From Berberis thunbergii (Eukaryota; Streptophyta; Magnoliopsida; Ranunculales; Berberidaceae), in NCBI GenBank assembly GCA_003290165.1, contig QNQO01005841.1, positions 62,001-126,000 on the forward strand: a stretch of 64,000 nt of DNA. The letters run 5' to 3'. The first letter of the stretch is position 1, and each line of letters opens with the position of its first letter. Shown here in pieces: positions 10,883 to 24,480 of this stretch. A program made the translations under genes and the position numbers. The notes below the pieces were generated by a model. That model was not told where the DNA came from. It made no database searches and saw only the letters and a program-made list of their open reading frames with translations.

Positions 10883-12580
10883 ATAATAATAATAATAATA
10901 AGTGAAACAGAAGGCCATATAATTAATCACAACTCCTACATCTTAACAATGACCAAGTCCTTTATTACTATTGAATTCAAGTACTTCTGGTTCAAAGTTC
11001 GTGAGTTTTCGATTAAAGATGGTAAACAGTGATTCACGTACACGTCTCCTAGATGGAAAGAAAACACCTTCTGCAATCGAACATGAATCACTTATCACAT
11101 GTCTCTCAACTCTTACTCTAGGCTCATGTTATATATGTGGTTTGTGAAATAGGACTAAATATGTTTAAGTCAGCCTCAGTGCTCTAATCTTCCTCAAAAC
11201 ACATAGCTCTAGTCCTACCTCGATAAGTTTTGTGACTAAGGTTCCAGCAGGAGTAATTCTACAATGCTTGGTCATCTATGTCTGTTTTGTGTCTGAATGG
11301 TACCAAACACATGCATAAGTGAAAACTTATTGGGAGAGAAATCCAACAAATATACATTGTTCATATATATATTATACATTGCTTCTATATATATATATTT
11401 GCACATTGCATCAATACCTACGTAACTTACAATAAGTTTTCACTGCCACATCAATAATGCATATATCTGGTACACCATCCAAGCACCAGGCACTGTAGAG
11501 TTTCTCTTCCAGCAAAGCCAGGTGAAATTCTGTAGGTTCTGAATCCTCGTTGTTCTCTGTAGCAATTCCTAGTTAGTGGCTTTAAGAATCTTTGCACCTT
11601 ATTGTATTTATAATTATGAATACCAATGATGACAAACATCTATATGGGAAATCAGGGTTCGCGTTAGAGAAAGAAAACGTTGAGAATGAAGAAATTTAAG
11701 TAGTATTGGAGCTCCTCAATGACAAATAGTACGCTTCGATGGGGGACCCTCATGCATGTACTCGCTAAATCCTAATTTGACTATGCTCTTTCCTAATGCC
11801 TACTGAATTAACTCCAACCACTTAATTGTCTAAGAATCTCACCTTGGTTGTTTATCTGTATCTCATGAACCCAACTTATTACATCCCTACACCTTTACTT
11901 CTCCCCAACCATAAAACACCATTTTTTTTTTTTTTCATGTGTTAACAACTTTACATTCTGATATTTTTGTAACCCTTTACATTCTGATATTTCTGTAACC
12001 CAAAATTTCTAGCACTAGTGGTTATATGCATCCCAATTCCATACATTACAAACATTCCATGGACACTCAGAACCTTATCGCACAATTTTCAAAAGTTCAA
12101 TTAGCATATGCATGTATGCTCGGTGCACTGTAGCACCATAGATTTGCATCGAGATCAGAGTTGATGTTTATCTCGATGCAAATCTACGGTGCTACAGTAC
12201 CCCAAGCACTGTAGCCGGGCATACTAGAATTTTCCTATGATAGCGGTACATAAGTGGTCTTTGCCATCAGCAAGTGGATCAAATGTCCTATATCCTACTT
12301 CAGAAGACTTTCCTCTTTCTAAATCTTATTTTTGTTTATCCAAAAGATAAAAGAGTATCAATATTCTATAAAAACACACAAAATAAATGAATAAATAAAA
12401 ATTGGTGAGACGTACTTTCACTTTATTTTTTTTAAGCATAGTGTTAAGGATCCTTTAACTTTTATATTAATGAAAAAAAAGTAAAAATAAAAACTCAAAT
12501 ACAATCTCTCAATAGGGTAAATCACCCATAATGACTCAACATGAAGGAGGATGATCCATACGGACGATCAACATTTGGTA
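10883..12580. other. Gene-free stretch
   Basis: AT-rich sequence contains a TA microsatellite-like tract near 11360-11395. A 62-codon minus frame at 11451-11639 has no recognisable features. Apart from the foldback element at 12115-12224, nothing is supported. Confidence 0.5.
12115..12224. mobile_element. Small foldback/MITE-like hairpin
   Basis: Arms at 12125-12155 and 12170-12199 (gcactgtagcaccatagatt and its complement) pair over about 30 bp with one or two mismatches around a 14-nt loop. The outer parts (tatgctcggtgca and gtagccgggcata) form an imperfect extension. This structure suggests a MITE or a hairpin relic. A microRNA precursor is possible but unsupported. Confidence 0.55.
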
Positions 12581-12920
12581 GGTGAGACCTTACATTTTTC
12601 TTTGTTGTGGAGTATGCTCGATGTACTTTTTGTTACTTTTTCTTACATCTAGTGGATTTCCAAGGGTTAGTATGTAATCTGCATAAGCTTTTGAAACTAA
12701 AGCTCGGATTGGCTCGTATTCTTCTTCTTCATCAGGCCGATCTTTATTGAGATCATTATTCTCATGTTCTGCTATAGTTTCTCCTCCCGGAGCTCCGATT
12801 CTTCATGTTTGATTGAAGTTCGTATACCGTTTTGCTTGATTTGGTCGATGAAGACCTTTATCAACTACGTACTAAGACCAGTTTGCAGGTCTGCACCCAG
12901 TGCACAATATCACTAGTTTG

Positions 12921-13653
12921 TAGGGGTGGGCATCCCGTCCTGGTCGAGTCTCGTCCTAACTTTTTTGGGTTATTTTGGGATTGATTCAACTCATCCCGAT
13001 CCCGATCTGAAGTGGGATGGGATCGGGATGAAGATTTTCAATCCCGCCCATCTCAAACTTATTTATTTAATATTTATTATTATTAATTTTAATCAAACTA
13101 CTCTTCTAAAGTAAAATTTATTATGTGTTGAAATTGAATCAAAACATCTATTGTTTGAAAATTTGCTTGATTTGGTACTCTTTATTTAGTTAAAAACTTG
13201 AGTTTGAATATTTTAGGTCAAATAGAACTCATGAAAATTTTATGTTTTTTCACATTTTAGATCAATTATAGGACAATAATTCTTGTTTGAAAATAAAGGC
13301 AAATTATGGGTTGGTTTAGTTTTGGACTATGAGTGTGTAGTTGAAAATTTGGTCAATGATCAATATTTTTCATTTTTGAACTTATATTAAGACAACTTGA
13401 GAACTTATATCATTCATACAATAAACAATTATGAGCAATGTGAGATGAAATTTTATGACATTTTATATTGTCACAATGAAAGTTATATGTAAATAAATTA
13501 GCCATTATTGATATGTGAGCAATGTCATATGAAATTTTTTAGTTATTATTCATTGAAAGACTATTTAGTACATGTTCAACCTGTCATGTCCCAAATCTGT
13601 TTGGGATAGGACGAGGTTGGGATGAGGTCTATCCCGTCTCGTGCCCACCCCTA
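12921..13653. mobile_element. Non-autonomous hAT element (TAGGGGTGGGCA family)
   Basis: It begins taggggtgggcatcccg and ends cgtgcccacccccta-like (gtgcccacccctA). A perfect 8-bp target duplication, ctagtttg, lies at 12913-12920 and 13654-13661. The interior is AT-rich and has no transposase. Confidence 0.92.
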
Positions 13654-14798
13654 CTAGTTTGCATTGTTTGCTCGCTAACTTCACTTAGTTTAAGTTGATT
13701 TCACCTCCTAATTCCAGAGAAGTATAAAATAGAGTATCTCACTCGAGGGTCATTCTTCTCGACTCAGATCAGTCAATACTTCCCCTTGGTTATTAGGTTG
13801 CCTACTTCTAAACGTGTGTTACTTCGTAGGGGTTTCCCAACCTTCCTCTTCCTCACCCTTCTTGGTGTTAGTATTGACTTGTTTATAAACCTTGACTGCA
13901 GGGTTTTGGTGATTATCTTATAACAACTTTCCGAGCTATGGCTATGCAATGTTTACATTTCGCAAGCCTCCATGTATAGTCACCCCCACCATAATGGTCT
14001 TCTCCCCATCCACTACTATAGGGATTTGATTGGGGAAGCAGTTGTTAACATCTATTTCAACACAAAATTCGTGCATAGTGTGGCCTTGTCAAGCATCAGC
14101 AGGAAACCCACTGTGCTAGCAATTGCTTAGTCCCCTTGGGGTTCCAAAACATTAAAGGAATGTTCTTAAGACATATCCATATAGGAATAGTGTTTAACAT
14201 CATCACGTCCTCTTCCAAGAACGCCCCCATTGCTCGATGATGAAGAGCCTGCTAGATATGTAGAGTGACCCAAGTTCTATTACCTTGTTTCGATCTTCCT
14301 TGTCCTGGAACTACAAAACAATGTCCTGGAACTAAAAAACAATGGTGTTTTCATTATGGGTGTTCATGTCAAAGTTCCCCTGGAGATTCCAGCTCTTGTT
14401 AGCTCCTCTTTCACATAACCAAAAGTTAAATGCTTACCAACAAAATTGCCAATGACAAGATCCTTGCACTCATTTCTCTCTTCTTCGAAATCAGAGGATT
14501 TAAGCTGTACTACTGCCTTCCCTCACATCAAAGCATTGTTCCCGTGCCCTTCTTGTTTGCAAGGATTTGAGCCCAGATTTTCTTCATAGGGTTTTCATGA
14601 ACGTAGTTAATACTTTCATCATTTCTTGCGTCAGTGTTTGGTTTCCCTTCCTGTGTAGTCCTAACCTTCGCAACAACCTCATTAGAACAGAGATCATGAC
14701 TGGTTAAATCGTATTTTTCCTATGATACAACAGGAACTATCGCCATGCTTAGATCTGCCCCCGAAGCAGGATTCACTGCCTTCTTTAATGATGGGAGA

Positions 14799-15515
14799 GT
14801 GTTTAAGTGAGTTGATCAATACAAAATTATATATATATTCAATTTGAATTTGACAGAGTATAAAGTTGTTTGAGATTGTATTTTTGTGATGGACAAGTTA
14901 TTGATCATATGAACAAACTTAGTGTATTAATCATCACTTACGGTGAAAATTAATATAATTGTGTTCAGGTTTGAAATGGGTCTTCTGAATGACAAAAAAA
15001 AATCTGAAAATTATTGTGAACTAATCCCATTAAAAAAATTGAATTTTCATTGTTTAGTAATTTTTTAGCTACAGCAAGATGTAGTGGCTAATTAATTGAC
15101 AGTTGAATTACTAGCAACAGCAGATTAGTGTTAGCAACAGCAGTATTCTAGTTGTTGATTTGCCACGGCAAATTGATCATCCTTGATTTGCAACGGCAAC
15201 AGCCGTCTCTATTTTGTCAAGTTGCGACAGCCACAGCCGTCTCAGAAATTTGAAAAGTTGTCGCTAATAAGTGTCGTCTCAAATAAACCTTCGAGTTCGA
15301 ATTGGTTTAGAGACGAATTATTTGCAACTTAGAGAAGTCATGTGCCATTGCTAGATAGCCACGGAAAAATTCACCGTTGCTATTGTACTGGAGTGACAAT
15401 TCAAATAGCTACGGTATTGCAGTAGTCGTTGGGTTGTTGCTGACTCATTTCAGCTACGCTTTTTTAATACTTAGCAACGGCACAATGTTGTTGCTGAATT
15501 TACTTTTTTGTAGTG
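14799..15515. mobile_element. CACTA-like insertion in the LINE ORF1
   Basis: The right end reads acttttttgtagtg, the inverse of a CACTACAAAAAAGT terminus. Next to it are repeated gcaacggc/gccgttgc words of the kind found in subterminal regions of plant CACTA (En/Spm) elements. LINE sequence resumes on both sides, with aga at 14796-14798 and 15516-15518 as a possible 3-bp duplication. The left terminus is not recognisable, so this is a degraded or truncated copy. Confidence 0.6.
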
Positions 15516-15650
15516 AGACCAAGCTTTGACCCTCCATTAGCATTTGAGTCGACACCTCTATTGCCTTCCCAATAGAGGTGATGGGGAGAGTTTTGCGTTG
15601 CTCTTGTTGATTCATCATCCACAAGCTGACGTGCAAATCATCAGGGTGCA

Positions 15651-17663
15651 GTCAATCAAAAACATAGCAAAACCCTAGAACCGCCAAACCCTAGCGTTTT
15701 GACTTCTCATTCCTATTAATACCTCCAGTTTGAAAATAGCTTGAGATTGACCATTTTATATAGTATAAAATTGTAGAGACGAGTAGATGCCGTAGGACAC
15801 TTCACAAAAATCACCTCAACCAGTACCCAAGTATTCAGTCAGATTTATAGGCTGGACTCTCATGATACCATTACAACCCCACTTTGGAGAAGTTGTCTGG
15901 AGATCTATTATCCCAGTTTATACATCAATAGGGAGTATACATTTATTGCCTATATGTTTTCATCATAATGATTCAAACAGAGATATACATTTACTGCTAC
16001 ATGACATTTCTTATTGCACTCTCCTGATCAAGAAGTCAGAATTTGTGCAAAAACATAAACATGAGCACTAAATGGTTTTATCTTTTATGTCTCTAAAAAG
16101 GCTAATATAGGTCGGACAATGACAGTGGAAGAACTTCTTTGAACATCACTCTAGCCCCCAGAGTGTGTAAATTTGAGCATATTCAAGTGATTCAAACCCA
16201 TCCAAGCGATAAGTATTATCAAGAAGCTTGAAGTGAGTTATGAAACCATTTCTAGCAATGCCTTAAAACACTCAAAATGATACAAAAAATTCATACAGGA
16301 AGATCTGACCCCAGAAAGTCATCTATGTTGCTTCATGATGTTTTGACCAACAGTGGGTTTCATTCCTCTCCAATTGACTTTTTAGAAGCCTACAGTGTTT
16401 TTCTTTTGACTGTTAAATCTATAGAACACTGTAAAGTTCCCAATCAAGTTCACTCGAGCATACAAACTTGGTTTAACTCCCTTTAGCAAGTACACAGAAC
16501 TCAAGATTTCCCAAAGAAGATGATACATGAAAAGGAACTAAAGAAAGATGTTGTTGGACGATGAGATGAACTTTATCTGAAACACGAGTGAATTTTCCAA
16601 TCCCAGATTAAGTTAAGGATGGCCTCGTCAAAGAAAGCAGGTGTAGAAGAAGATGATCCAACTATGCTCAATGTTGAATGTCCAATGAGAATAAATAAGC
16701 ACATCCTGCCATATCCCTTCTTGTGCAAGCTAAAATTTCGTTTGGAGATTGGATATTGCCATATTGGATTACGGAAAAAGAAGCATGGAATATTTACGAA
16801 ATCAATGTGCTTACTCGGATTATTAAAAAAATTTAAGATGGATATTCTTTTACAATACAATTTGTTCTGTTCTATAATACCTATTTAGTTTTATTTATTT
16901 CGTTAAGTAGATTGTACACAGTATAAGGGTTGTATTAGTAACATGTAGGTCTGGTTATGTGCAGATCACCATAAAAGAAACTCAATATTTTCTCTCCTCC
17001 CAGCAAAAAATCTGATCTGCTTGCAACAGGAAGGACCCAAACCTTTATATAACACTTACAAATACAAGCCTAGCTCCTTAATAATAAGATACCAATAAAC
17101 TTGAAAACATACTCACGTACATACCATTAAAAGAAACAGATAAATAAATGCTCATATAACTAATTACAGCAAATGATATTTTCCGGAAGTTCATAACCAA
17201 GGGAGATTTCCCTTTGATAAAAAAAAAAACATTTAAATTTTATTGATGAACAAAGACCCCAATTATAAATATATTGCTTTAACTTTTATAGTACATATCA
17301 TTGAAACAAATACAAAAAATCGATGATGGTATCACTGTCATTTCCGCATTGGTTCAGAGCACCCATCACACAAAGAATAAGAGGACTAATCATATGCACA
17401 ACCACTTCATCTATATAAATATTAGGTGCTACACACTTCATTGAAGAGCTCTAATTCACTTGCAACAGTGCAAAACGAGAATCTTTAGCTCTGGAATCAT
17501 GAGTATTCACACTATGGACAGTCCAGTTATGAAATGCCGCAAAGCCAATTCTGGAATTGTAGACATACATGTGTTATGATAAGTTATTCATATCAATAAA
17601 TTAACAATAAATATATAGTTGTAGCAACTATATACATACCCTTTCCAATATAAGATACTTTAG
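15651..17663. other. Gene-free stretch downstream of the malectin-LRR gene
   Basis: An 89-codon plus-strand frame (16619-16888) and its antisense shadow have no recognisable domain. The remainder is AT-rich and includes the 3' flank of the minus-strand gene ending at 17664. Nothing else is supported. Confidence 0.45.
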
Positions 17664-20600
17664 TTAAGAAGCTGGTGGAAGTGAAAAGCTATTTCCAGGA
17701 GTAATTCTAAGAAACAAAAGGAGATTTAGTTAGATGTTGAATGACAATTCACAAACTATTGTCATGTATTGAAGAATTGGCACTTACATAAGGTTCAGTC
17801 CAGATTTTGATCTGAGGCTATTTGGGACTTCGCCAGTCAGGTTGTTACTTTGCACAAAGCTGAAATGCATAAGCAAATGAATATCCAAATATAAGGAAGT
17901 TGCAGATCCTAACATTGATAGAAGAATAAAGTGAGGTGTTCGAAAAAATCCAATAGGATTTTCTATCACATGTCCAGGAAAAAAGAGAAGTACAAAGGAA
18001 AGTCACTCTAATCTTCTGAAGCTTTCGACAGTGGTACTGATTGTGTTACAATTATGGTAACTTAAATTAACATAAACATTCACAAATACATATAAATAAA
18101 AATTGACGGCTGAAATCTCATAAGAAGGTATGTTGTCTTCTATATCTAACAACTGAACGGACACATTGGCCCAGTTAACCTGCAATGCCTAGAGATATTA
18201 ATACATGGTAGTAGTCGGACATGCCTACTGGCACTATAGGTGAATCAATTAAGCCCCTCCTAGGGAATTGGGTAGCATTCTGTAATATGGATTAGTTTCG
18301 GACCTTTTGCCAAAGGTGGCTCGTAATTAACTATGCATCTCATAGATAAAGACAATTGAGAAATGTACCAGCTGCAGCATGTTGGAACCGATGGAAAGAG
18401 TGCAATAGGTTCAAAGGTAAAACAGGTTATCAGTTTACATAATAGAGCTAATCATAATTGTTCCCGTGCATAACTGACAGACAAGGGTTATTACTATGTT
18501 TAGGAAAATGAGAAGCAACGAAAGGACAGATTAGTGTGCAGTTGTGCACCTTATATGATAAAATACTACCATCTCAATACAGTAACAATCCAATGTGGGG
18601 CATTAGACAAAATCCTAAACTAGCCCATGTACTACTAATGATCCATTGCCGGGTAGGATGGATGCACATACTCATTTAAATCTGTTACTTTATGTCCTAT
18701 TTCTATTTATTTGAGTTCTCAGTGCTACTGATTCGATCATGTACACTAACAAAGATTGGTATATACATAATACTGAGACTAAGCAATTGACCAAAAGCAA
18801 AATCCGTGAGCTTCTTAGGTGCTACTTTCTCAGTGTATGAACCTCTCAGAAGTTAGAAGTCAGAATGATCTTGAGGCTTTGGCTGCAGCCTTTTTGTTAT
18901 TGCCTATTTATACAATTTCATGACCATCGTTTGCTACCAGCAGCACAGGTGCAATTAGACATATTGCAAATTAACCCTAAAATTTTCTTTTCATGCTTCC
19001 TTGCCGGTTTTTTTTTTTTTTCTCTTTTAAAACGAAAGTTCAAATAAATAGTCAATGCACATGAAGAGGAAAAAGTCTAGCAACGTGCAAATTATCTGAG
19101 GACAGTGGAACTTACACTTCCTGCAGGCTATCAATAGTCCCCAGTGATGGAAGAAGCTCACCACTTAGGTTATTGTTCTCCAAATGCCTTCATCAAAGAT
19201 AAGAGCAATATGAGAAAACAAGTAACTAGCAACTGAAATGCAAGTCCATGGGTCCTGTAACTCGGATTATGCATCCTCAACATTGGACCACTGATCACAG
19301 TTCATAAATTGTCACATGATCACAGTTCAAAAATTGTCATCTAGGGGTGTCACAGTTTTAAACCTCTGTGACCATTTGAACAGCGATTCATGAGCAACCA
19401 CATCCAGTTTTACAAAATATATGTGCACAAATGAAAAACTAACGACAGCAAAAACTTACAATCTCTGCAGCCTCTTCAGAGAACTGAGATCGGGAATGGG
19501 GCCTGACAAGTTATTGTTTGCAAACAAACTGCAATTTTGAAGCAAGAGTCACTAATACTATTTGACATCAAGTGCTCTTCTTAACAAATAGCATTGAGTG
19601 AAAGAACCATACATATCAGTCAAAGCAGTTAACTTGCCAATACTATCTGCTATAGATCCTGAAAGACCCATACTTGTCAAGTTTCTGGGAAAAAAAAAAT
19701 TTTTAAATTAAAAAATAAATAAACAAATAAAATTATTAAAAAAAAAAAAACAACAACAACAACAATAACAAGGTCGTTATCACAATAGCAGCATCATTAT
19801 TAACATCAACTATTATATAAATTATGATCAGAAACTACAAACTCACAAAGTGACAACGCGTATCCGAGATCCTTCAGAGCATGTGATTCCAGTCCATGAG
19901 TACTGACGAGGTAAACAAGGATCGCCATGCCAATCTACTGGGTATTTGTTAGACTATCTCTCAGTCTTTCTAAAGCAATCACTGAAAAAGACATAAAAAT
20001 AAAGAAATAAATAAATAATAAATTAATTAAAATAATAATAATAATAAATAAATAATAATAATAACCCAAAAATGTTAGGTATGAAAATAAGTATATTTGC
20101 ATATCTACACTATTGTGAGTTCTTTTTCACTGTATTATGAGATAGTTGGTTGTGTCCCATCAGTAAAACATTCTGTTTGAGAAAAGGACCTAATCAAACC
20201 ACTATCTGATAGCTGAGAGCTCTTCAGAAAAATATGGCAGTCTTATGGTACATTATAAATATTCAGTAACTAACCATCTCTTGTTAGAGTTCTTCCTCCA
20301 AGGATGAATAGATTGAAAAGTTCTCCAGCATTGATCACGGGACCAGCATCGGATCCAGCAGCCGGGGTCAGAGTAATATTTGTAAGACCAGAAAGTGGCC
20401 AACGTGTTGAAAACACAGCAACACCAGTAGAAGTTGCATTCAGATTGCGGTAATATTGTATTCCATTCATTGTGATGTTGAATACTCTTGATTTCCCATC
20501 ACGACTATCTGCGAAGTATAATGCAATGTAGTAGACTGAAGTAGGAAGAGAAAGTGGGGGCCATTGCAACTCCAAAGGTTTCACCTGGTCAGTTGTCAGC

Positions 20601-23308
20601 TGATTATCGAATACCTTCGAGGGGGGAAGATTCCAGAAGCTAGAAACTGAAATGTTTCTTGTGCTTTGTACGATGGGATTTCTGTTCCCATATGGCTCCC
20701 AGTAACGATCAAATGGGTCGTCAGGATATCTGGTATTTCACATTTTAATAATCAGATTCAGCCAAATATTTAAAAGATCAAAAAATAAATCAACGCTAGT
20801 GCCAAAAAACTCAAAAGGCTTGTTCTCTTAGATAATAATAGAAGAAAACAACATGACCTATATTTTGCCGAAATATATATGTTGAATTAAATATTAGCAT
20901 TATAACTTCTCGGACTATTTAGGGCTTTCTCAAAATATCTTATTCTCAAGTTTATTTCGATATTCCCTAGAATCAAGTGTCAAAGACATGCTTCAAATGA
21001 CAGTATAAAACCCTGCCCAGTGAACTAAATTTCAGTCATCCAAAGCTGCATTATGAAACCCTTCCATGCTGAAATTTATAATTCATAACCTTAAGGGGGA
21101 TATTCAGAACTGCTCAAACTATAAAGGGATAAAGGTTATGAGTCATACGATGAAACTTTGGGAGAGGTTCATAGGACAAAGACTTAGAAGTTCAACCGTT
21201 GTTTCGGAAAATCAATTTGGATTTATGTCGGGTAGGTCTGCTACGGAGGCCATCTTGCTTAGGCAAATTATTGAAAAATATTGAGAGAAACGTAAGAATT
21301 TGCTTATGGTATTTATTGATCTGGAGAAAGCTTACGATAGGGTCCCCAGGGAATTAATTTGGTGGGCGCTTGGAAGGAGGAAAGTGTCTCAATGTTATGT
21401 CGATATCATTAAAAAATATGTATGAAGGGGTTGTAACAAGTGTTCGCTCAGTAGGCGGGATGTCTAGTGAATTCCCAGTATCAGTAGGACTACATCAAGG
21501 GTCAGTCTTAAGTCCATACCTCTTTGTTTTGGTCATGGATGAGTTGACGAGACATTTGCAAGAAGAAGTCCCTTGGTGCGTGTTATTTGCAGATGATATT
21601 GTCTTAATTGATGAGACTAGTAAAGGTTTAGGTTGAAAATTAGATAAGTGGCGGAAGGCTTTAGAGAGAAATGATTTTAGAATTAGTCGTTCAAAGACAA
21701 AATATTTAGTGTGCAACTTTGGTTGTAAATCACGAGGGGGGAGTAATGCAATTGAAATCGAATACGTGAAATCCAAGAGTATGAGGTTTTTTTATATCTA
21801 GAATCTATAATTCAAAATAATGGGACTATTGGAGAAGATGTAAACTATAGGATTAAAGCTGGTTGGACGAAATAGATAATGACGTCAGGAGTATTAAGTG
21901 ATAGAAGGACGCCTGCAAGGTTAAAAGGAAAATGTCATAAGACGATTGTTGGCAGTAGCAGAAATGCGCATATTAAGATGGATGTCTGGTAAAACCCATA
22001 AGGATAAAATTAGCAATGAAAGAATTAGGAGATACTTAGACAAAATTAGATGAAGGCGTCTAATATGGTTTGGTCACATGTGGAGAAGACCAAGCACGAC
22101 GGCAATTAGAAAATGTCTAGATTGACAAGTTAATGAAGGGTTTATATGGAGGGGACGACCGTTGAAAACTTGGATAAAAGCGGTGAAGGAAGACATCTTT
22201 GAGCTTGGATTAGGCGAGGATATGTGAAAAAACCGCATTGCTTGTAGAACCAAAATCCGTATAGCCGACCCCGAAAGTATCGGGAATGGGATTTGATGAT
22301 GATGATGAACCTTAAAAATCTTATAACCAAATTTCAAAATTAGCTCTATATTCAAACAACTCTAGCGCAAATATCTAAAGACTTACTACACTTGATTTTT
22401 GATAAACATTATGGATGGATCAAAGGCTGAAAAATGCATAGAGTAAAAGTTGAACAAATTGAGCAGAATCAAGTGTCAAACAAATGCTAGAAATTGTAAC
22501 TATAAAACCCTACCCCTATGAACTAAATTTCAATAATCTAAAAGCTGCAATTTTGAATCTCTACCATATAATAATTCATACATACAACGACTATAACCTC
22601 AAGAATCAAGTTAAAAAAGTTGAGAATTAACTCTACAACCAAATAACTCTAACCCCAATTATCCAAGCACACTTACTTAATTGTTGGTCCTCCATATCCA
22701 AAGCTGTTCCTTGCAACCAAACTAAGTCCATACATGTCAAACCTCGTCGTATTATAAACCGAACTATCCAAGAAAATAAATTCCAGAGCTGAAATAAACG
22801 GATCCGAATCCGTATAAGTATTAGCCCCAACGCAAACACTCATTGTCTTCCCTTTAGCAAGAAAAACACCCTCATAATAGGAAGACAGTCCCTTGGAGTA
22901 ATCCTCGGTAGTGTTGACAACTCCCCACACAGTCCCATCCACAATTTGATCGAAAACCGGGGGTGGCGAATTAGCCCCACCATAGTAGTAAGTGGTTCTG
23001 ATCATGTATTTGGCATTGCGAAAGACGGGAACCACATAGCAGAACTTGTGGAGGCCAGTGGTGTTGGTGGAGGAAATGGGGAAAGATCTGAGAGTGGAGA
23101 GAATGGGTACAAGGTTTGGGGTTGTTAGGGTTTGGGGGTTGCCTGAATTGATGTATGGGGTATCTGAAACCCAGTTTCGATTTTCGATTGTGGTGGTAAT
23201 GGTGGAGCCACAGTTGATGAAAAGACCCCTTGGAGATGTTTGAGATTGTATGGGGTGGATTAGAGAAGAGAGGAAAGAGAGGAGGAGGAGGAGGAGGAGG
23301 GAAGACAT
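17664..23308 (-). CDS. Secreted malectin-like/LRR protein, 8 exons, one frame break
   Basis: Exons on the minus strand are 23308-22677, 20729-20275, 19981-19847, 19684-19613, 19528-19460, 19187-19116, 17859-17788 and 17706-17664, all with GT-AG junctions. The start gives a signal peptide (MSSLLLLLLLSFLSSL). A malectin-like (di-glucose-binding) domain follows in exons 1-2, with GLFINCGS, YMIRTTYYYGG and FDRYWEPYGN. Exon 3 carries the DWHGDPCLPRQYSWTGI linker typical of this family. Exons 4-7 each encode one LRR (NNLSGPIPDL, NNLSGELLPSL, NNLTGEVPNSL), and the last exon a short tail. No membrane helix or kinase is present. At about 516 residues it fits the short secreted members (Arabidopsis At3g05990-like, from memory). 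In exon 3 the run aatacccagtag lacks one base relative to the family frame, so the sequence as given shifts there. The role is probably apoplastic or cell-wall sensing, which is inference. Confidence 0.88.
19738..20066. repeat. Low-complexity tracts in introns
   Basis: There is an (A)n(AAC)n tract at about 19738-19768 and a mixed (AAAT)n/(AAT)n tract at about 20001-20064, in introns on either side of exon 3. Confidence 0.8.
21095..22307 (+). mobile_element. 5'-truncated RTE-type LINE in intron 1
   Basis: It is in antisense orientation to its host gene. The plus strand encodes reverse-transcriptase blocks: NQFGFMSGRSATEAI, FIDLEKAYDRVPRE, VGLHQGSVLSPYLF and LFADDIVLI. These end in a (gat)n tail at 22294-22307, as in plant RTE elements. 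aaccttaa flanks it at 21087-21094 and 22308-22315. Stops (for example after QIIEKY) and frameshifts make it dead. It lies wholly inside intron 1 (22676-20730). Confidence 0.9.
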
Positions 23309-24200
23309 TGTGATTGAGAAGTGAAGAGTATGAGATGGATGGTTTGATGTGGTTGAAGAGGGGTTGAAAGGGTGGTTGAGATAGTAAAGAAAGGAATCGA
23401 ATTGAAGAAGAGAAATTCTAACTTGAGAGAGAGGAGAAGGTATATAGTGAACGCGGGAAAGGAAACCAGGTCAGCTGGGGGGCGGTTGGCAAGTTTAGTA
23501 ATTTTAAATGGAGGAAGGCAAGAAATAGGTTACTTACTGCCCTCTCAAGTCAACTGGACTATTTCTTCAAATCTCTCGAGAGTTGTGTGTGTTTGTTGAG
23601 CTGAAATGGTAGTGGTGGTGGTGAAGACTCGAGTCCCACACTGGTGGTGGAGTGGACTGTGGACCTCCCCAATCAATACATGGGATGGGATGGGATGGGA
23701 TGGGATTTGAATATAGGGTCATTTTGTTTAGGACACCCAGGCCATGAAACCGGTCATCTTGGCCGGGTAAGGTTGGAAATGGATCGATCAGATTTGGATA
23801 ATAGGATTGCAAACCAAACCTATAATCAAAGAAATAAAACTAATCCGCAATACCTGGAATCGTGGGTAAGGCGCTAAATTAAGAGTCTTCCCCTGTCTCT
23901 ACTGTCCTCACTATCCTACTAATTCCAAATCCCATTTGATATTACTCTTTGTTTTAACTTAATTACCCAAGGAAAGCTACAACACTCTTAACAGAATATT
24001 GATATGGGGCAAATTACAATGCAACTATCCTCCCATTTTGGGTTAGCTATTTTTAATAATAACAATTTATTTATTGGGTCTTGAAGGAGGTGATCGCTTG
24101 GTTTCATTGTATGATTAAGCTATGATTGTTTTGTGCAATAATATAAATACAATGGATTAGGTTGTTGACCATGGAAACGCAAGATTATGTGCCAGCTTAG
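23309..24200. other. 5' flank of the malectin-LRR gene
   Basis: The purine-rich (plus-strand) leader next to the start codon is pyrimidine-rich on the gene's own strand, as is common in plant 5' UTRs. (TGGGA)5 lies at 23681-23706. No certain TATA box was assigned. Short frames here are chance. Confidence 0.4.
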
Positions 24201-24205
24201 TTGGA

Positions 24206-24480
24206 TTGATTATGGCAACTCAAGGCAGTCATATTGACATTTGTGTTGGACATTCAAAATTACAAGACGGAAGGGTTGCATTTGAGTTTATGGAATTGGA
24301 AGGATCGATTGAATTTGATGTATGCACGGAAAGGATTCAGCAAGTTGGTGAAGCTGGTATTCCTGCGAGCCCAATCTGTCACAAAACCATCATCATTACG
24401 TGCAGACCATGCCAGACCAAATTCTGTCATACCAAATGGTCCCACTCCTACTACTGGTTGCTTTAAAATCTCACTATATT
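24206..24480 (+). pseudogene. Possible L1 fragment
   Basis: A frame gives WNWKDRLNLMYARKGF and later NGPTPTTGCFKIS. The latter is reminiscent of the linker just before the RNase H domain of plant L1 elements. Weak evidence, and no complete domain is visible. Confidence 0.3.

Larger units (their letters stand above)
12580..15650 (-). pseudogene. L1-type LINE ORF1 remnant (DUF4283-like)
   Basis: Read on the minus strand, 14600-13900 gives the hallmarks of plant L1 ORF1/DUF4283 proteins: GNFVGKHLTFGYVKEEL, a KEDRNKVIELGS segment, PIWICLKNIPLMFWNPKG, and then a VVDGEKTIMVGVTIHGGL segment before the expected zinc knuckle. The N-terminal part lies at 15650-15516 and a C-terminal linker at 12900-12585 (HENNDLNKDRPDEEEE). 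Frameshifts and stops are frequent. The gene is interrupted by a hAT MITE (12921-13653) and a CACTA-like insertion (14799-15515). Intact ORF1 proteins bind LINE RNA. Confidence 0.7.

Noticed and set aside
16573..16888. Overlapping frames on both strands (95 and 89 codons)
   Set aside because: No domain, no splice context and no similarity I can recognise. Possibly chance.
22074..22355. 93-codon minus frame
   Set aside because: It is antisense to the RTE LINE tail.
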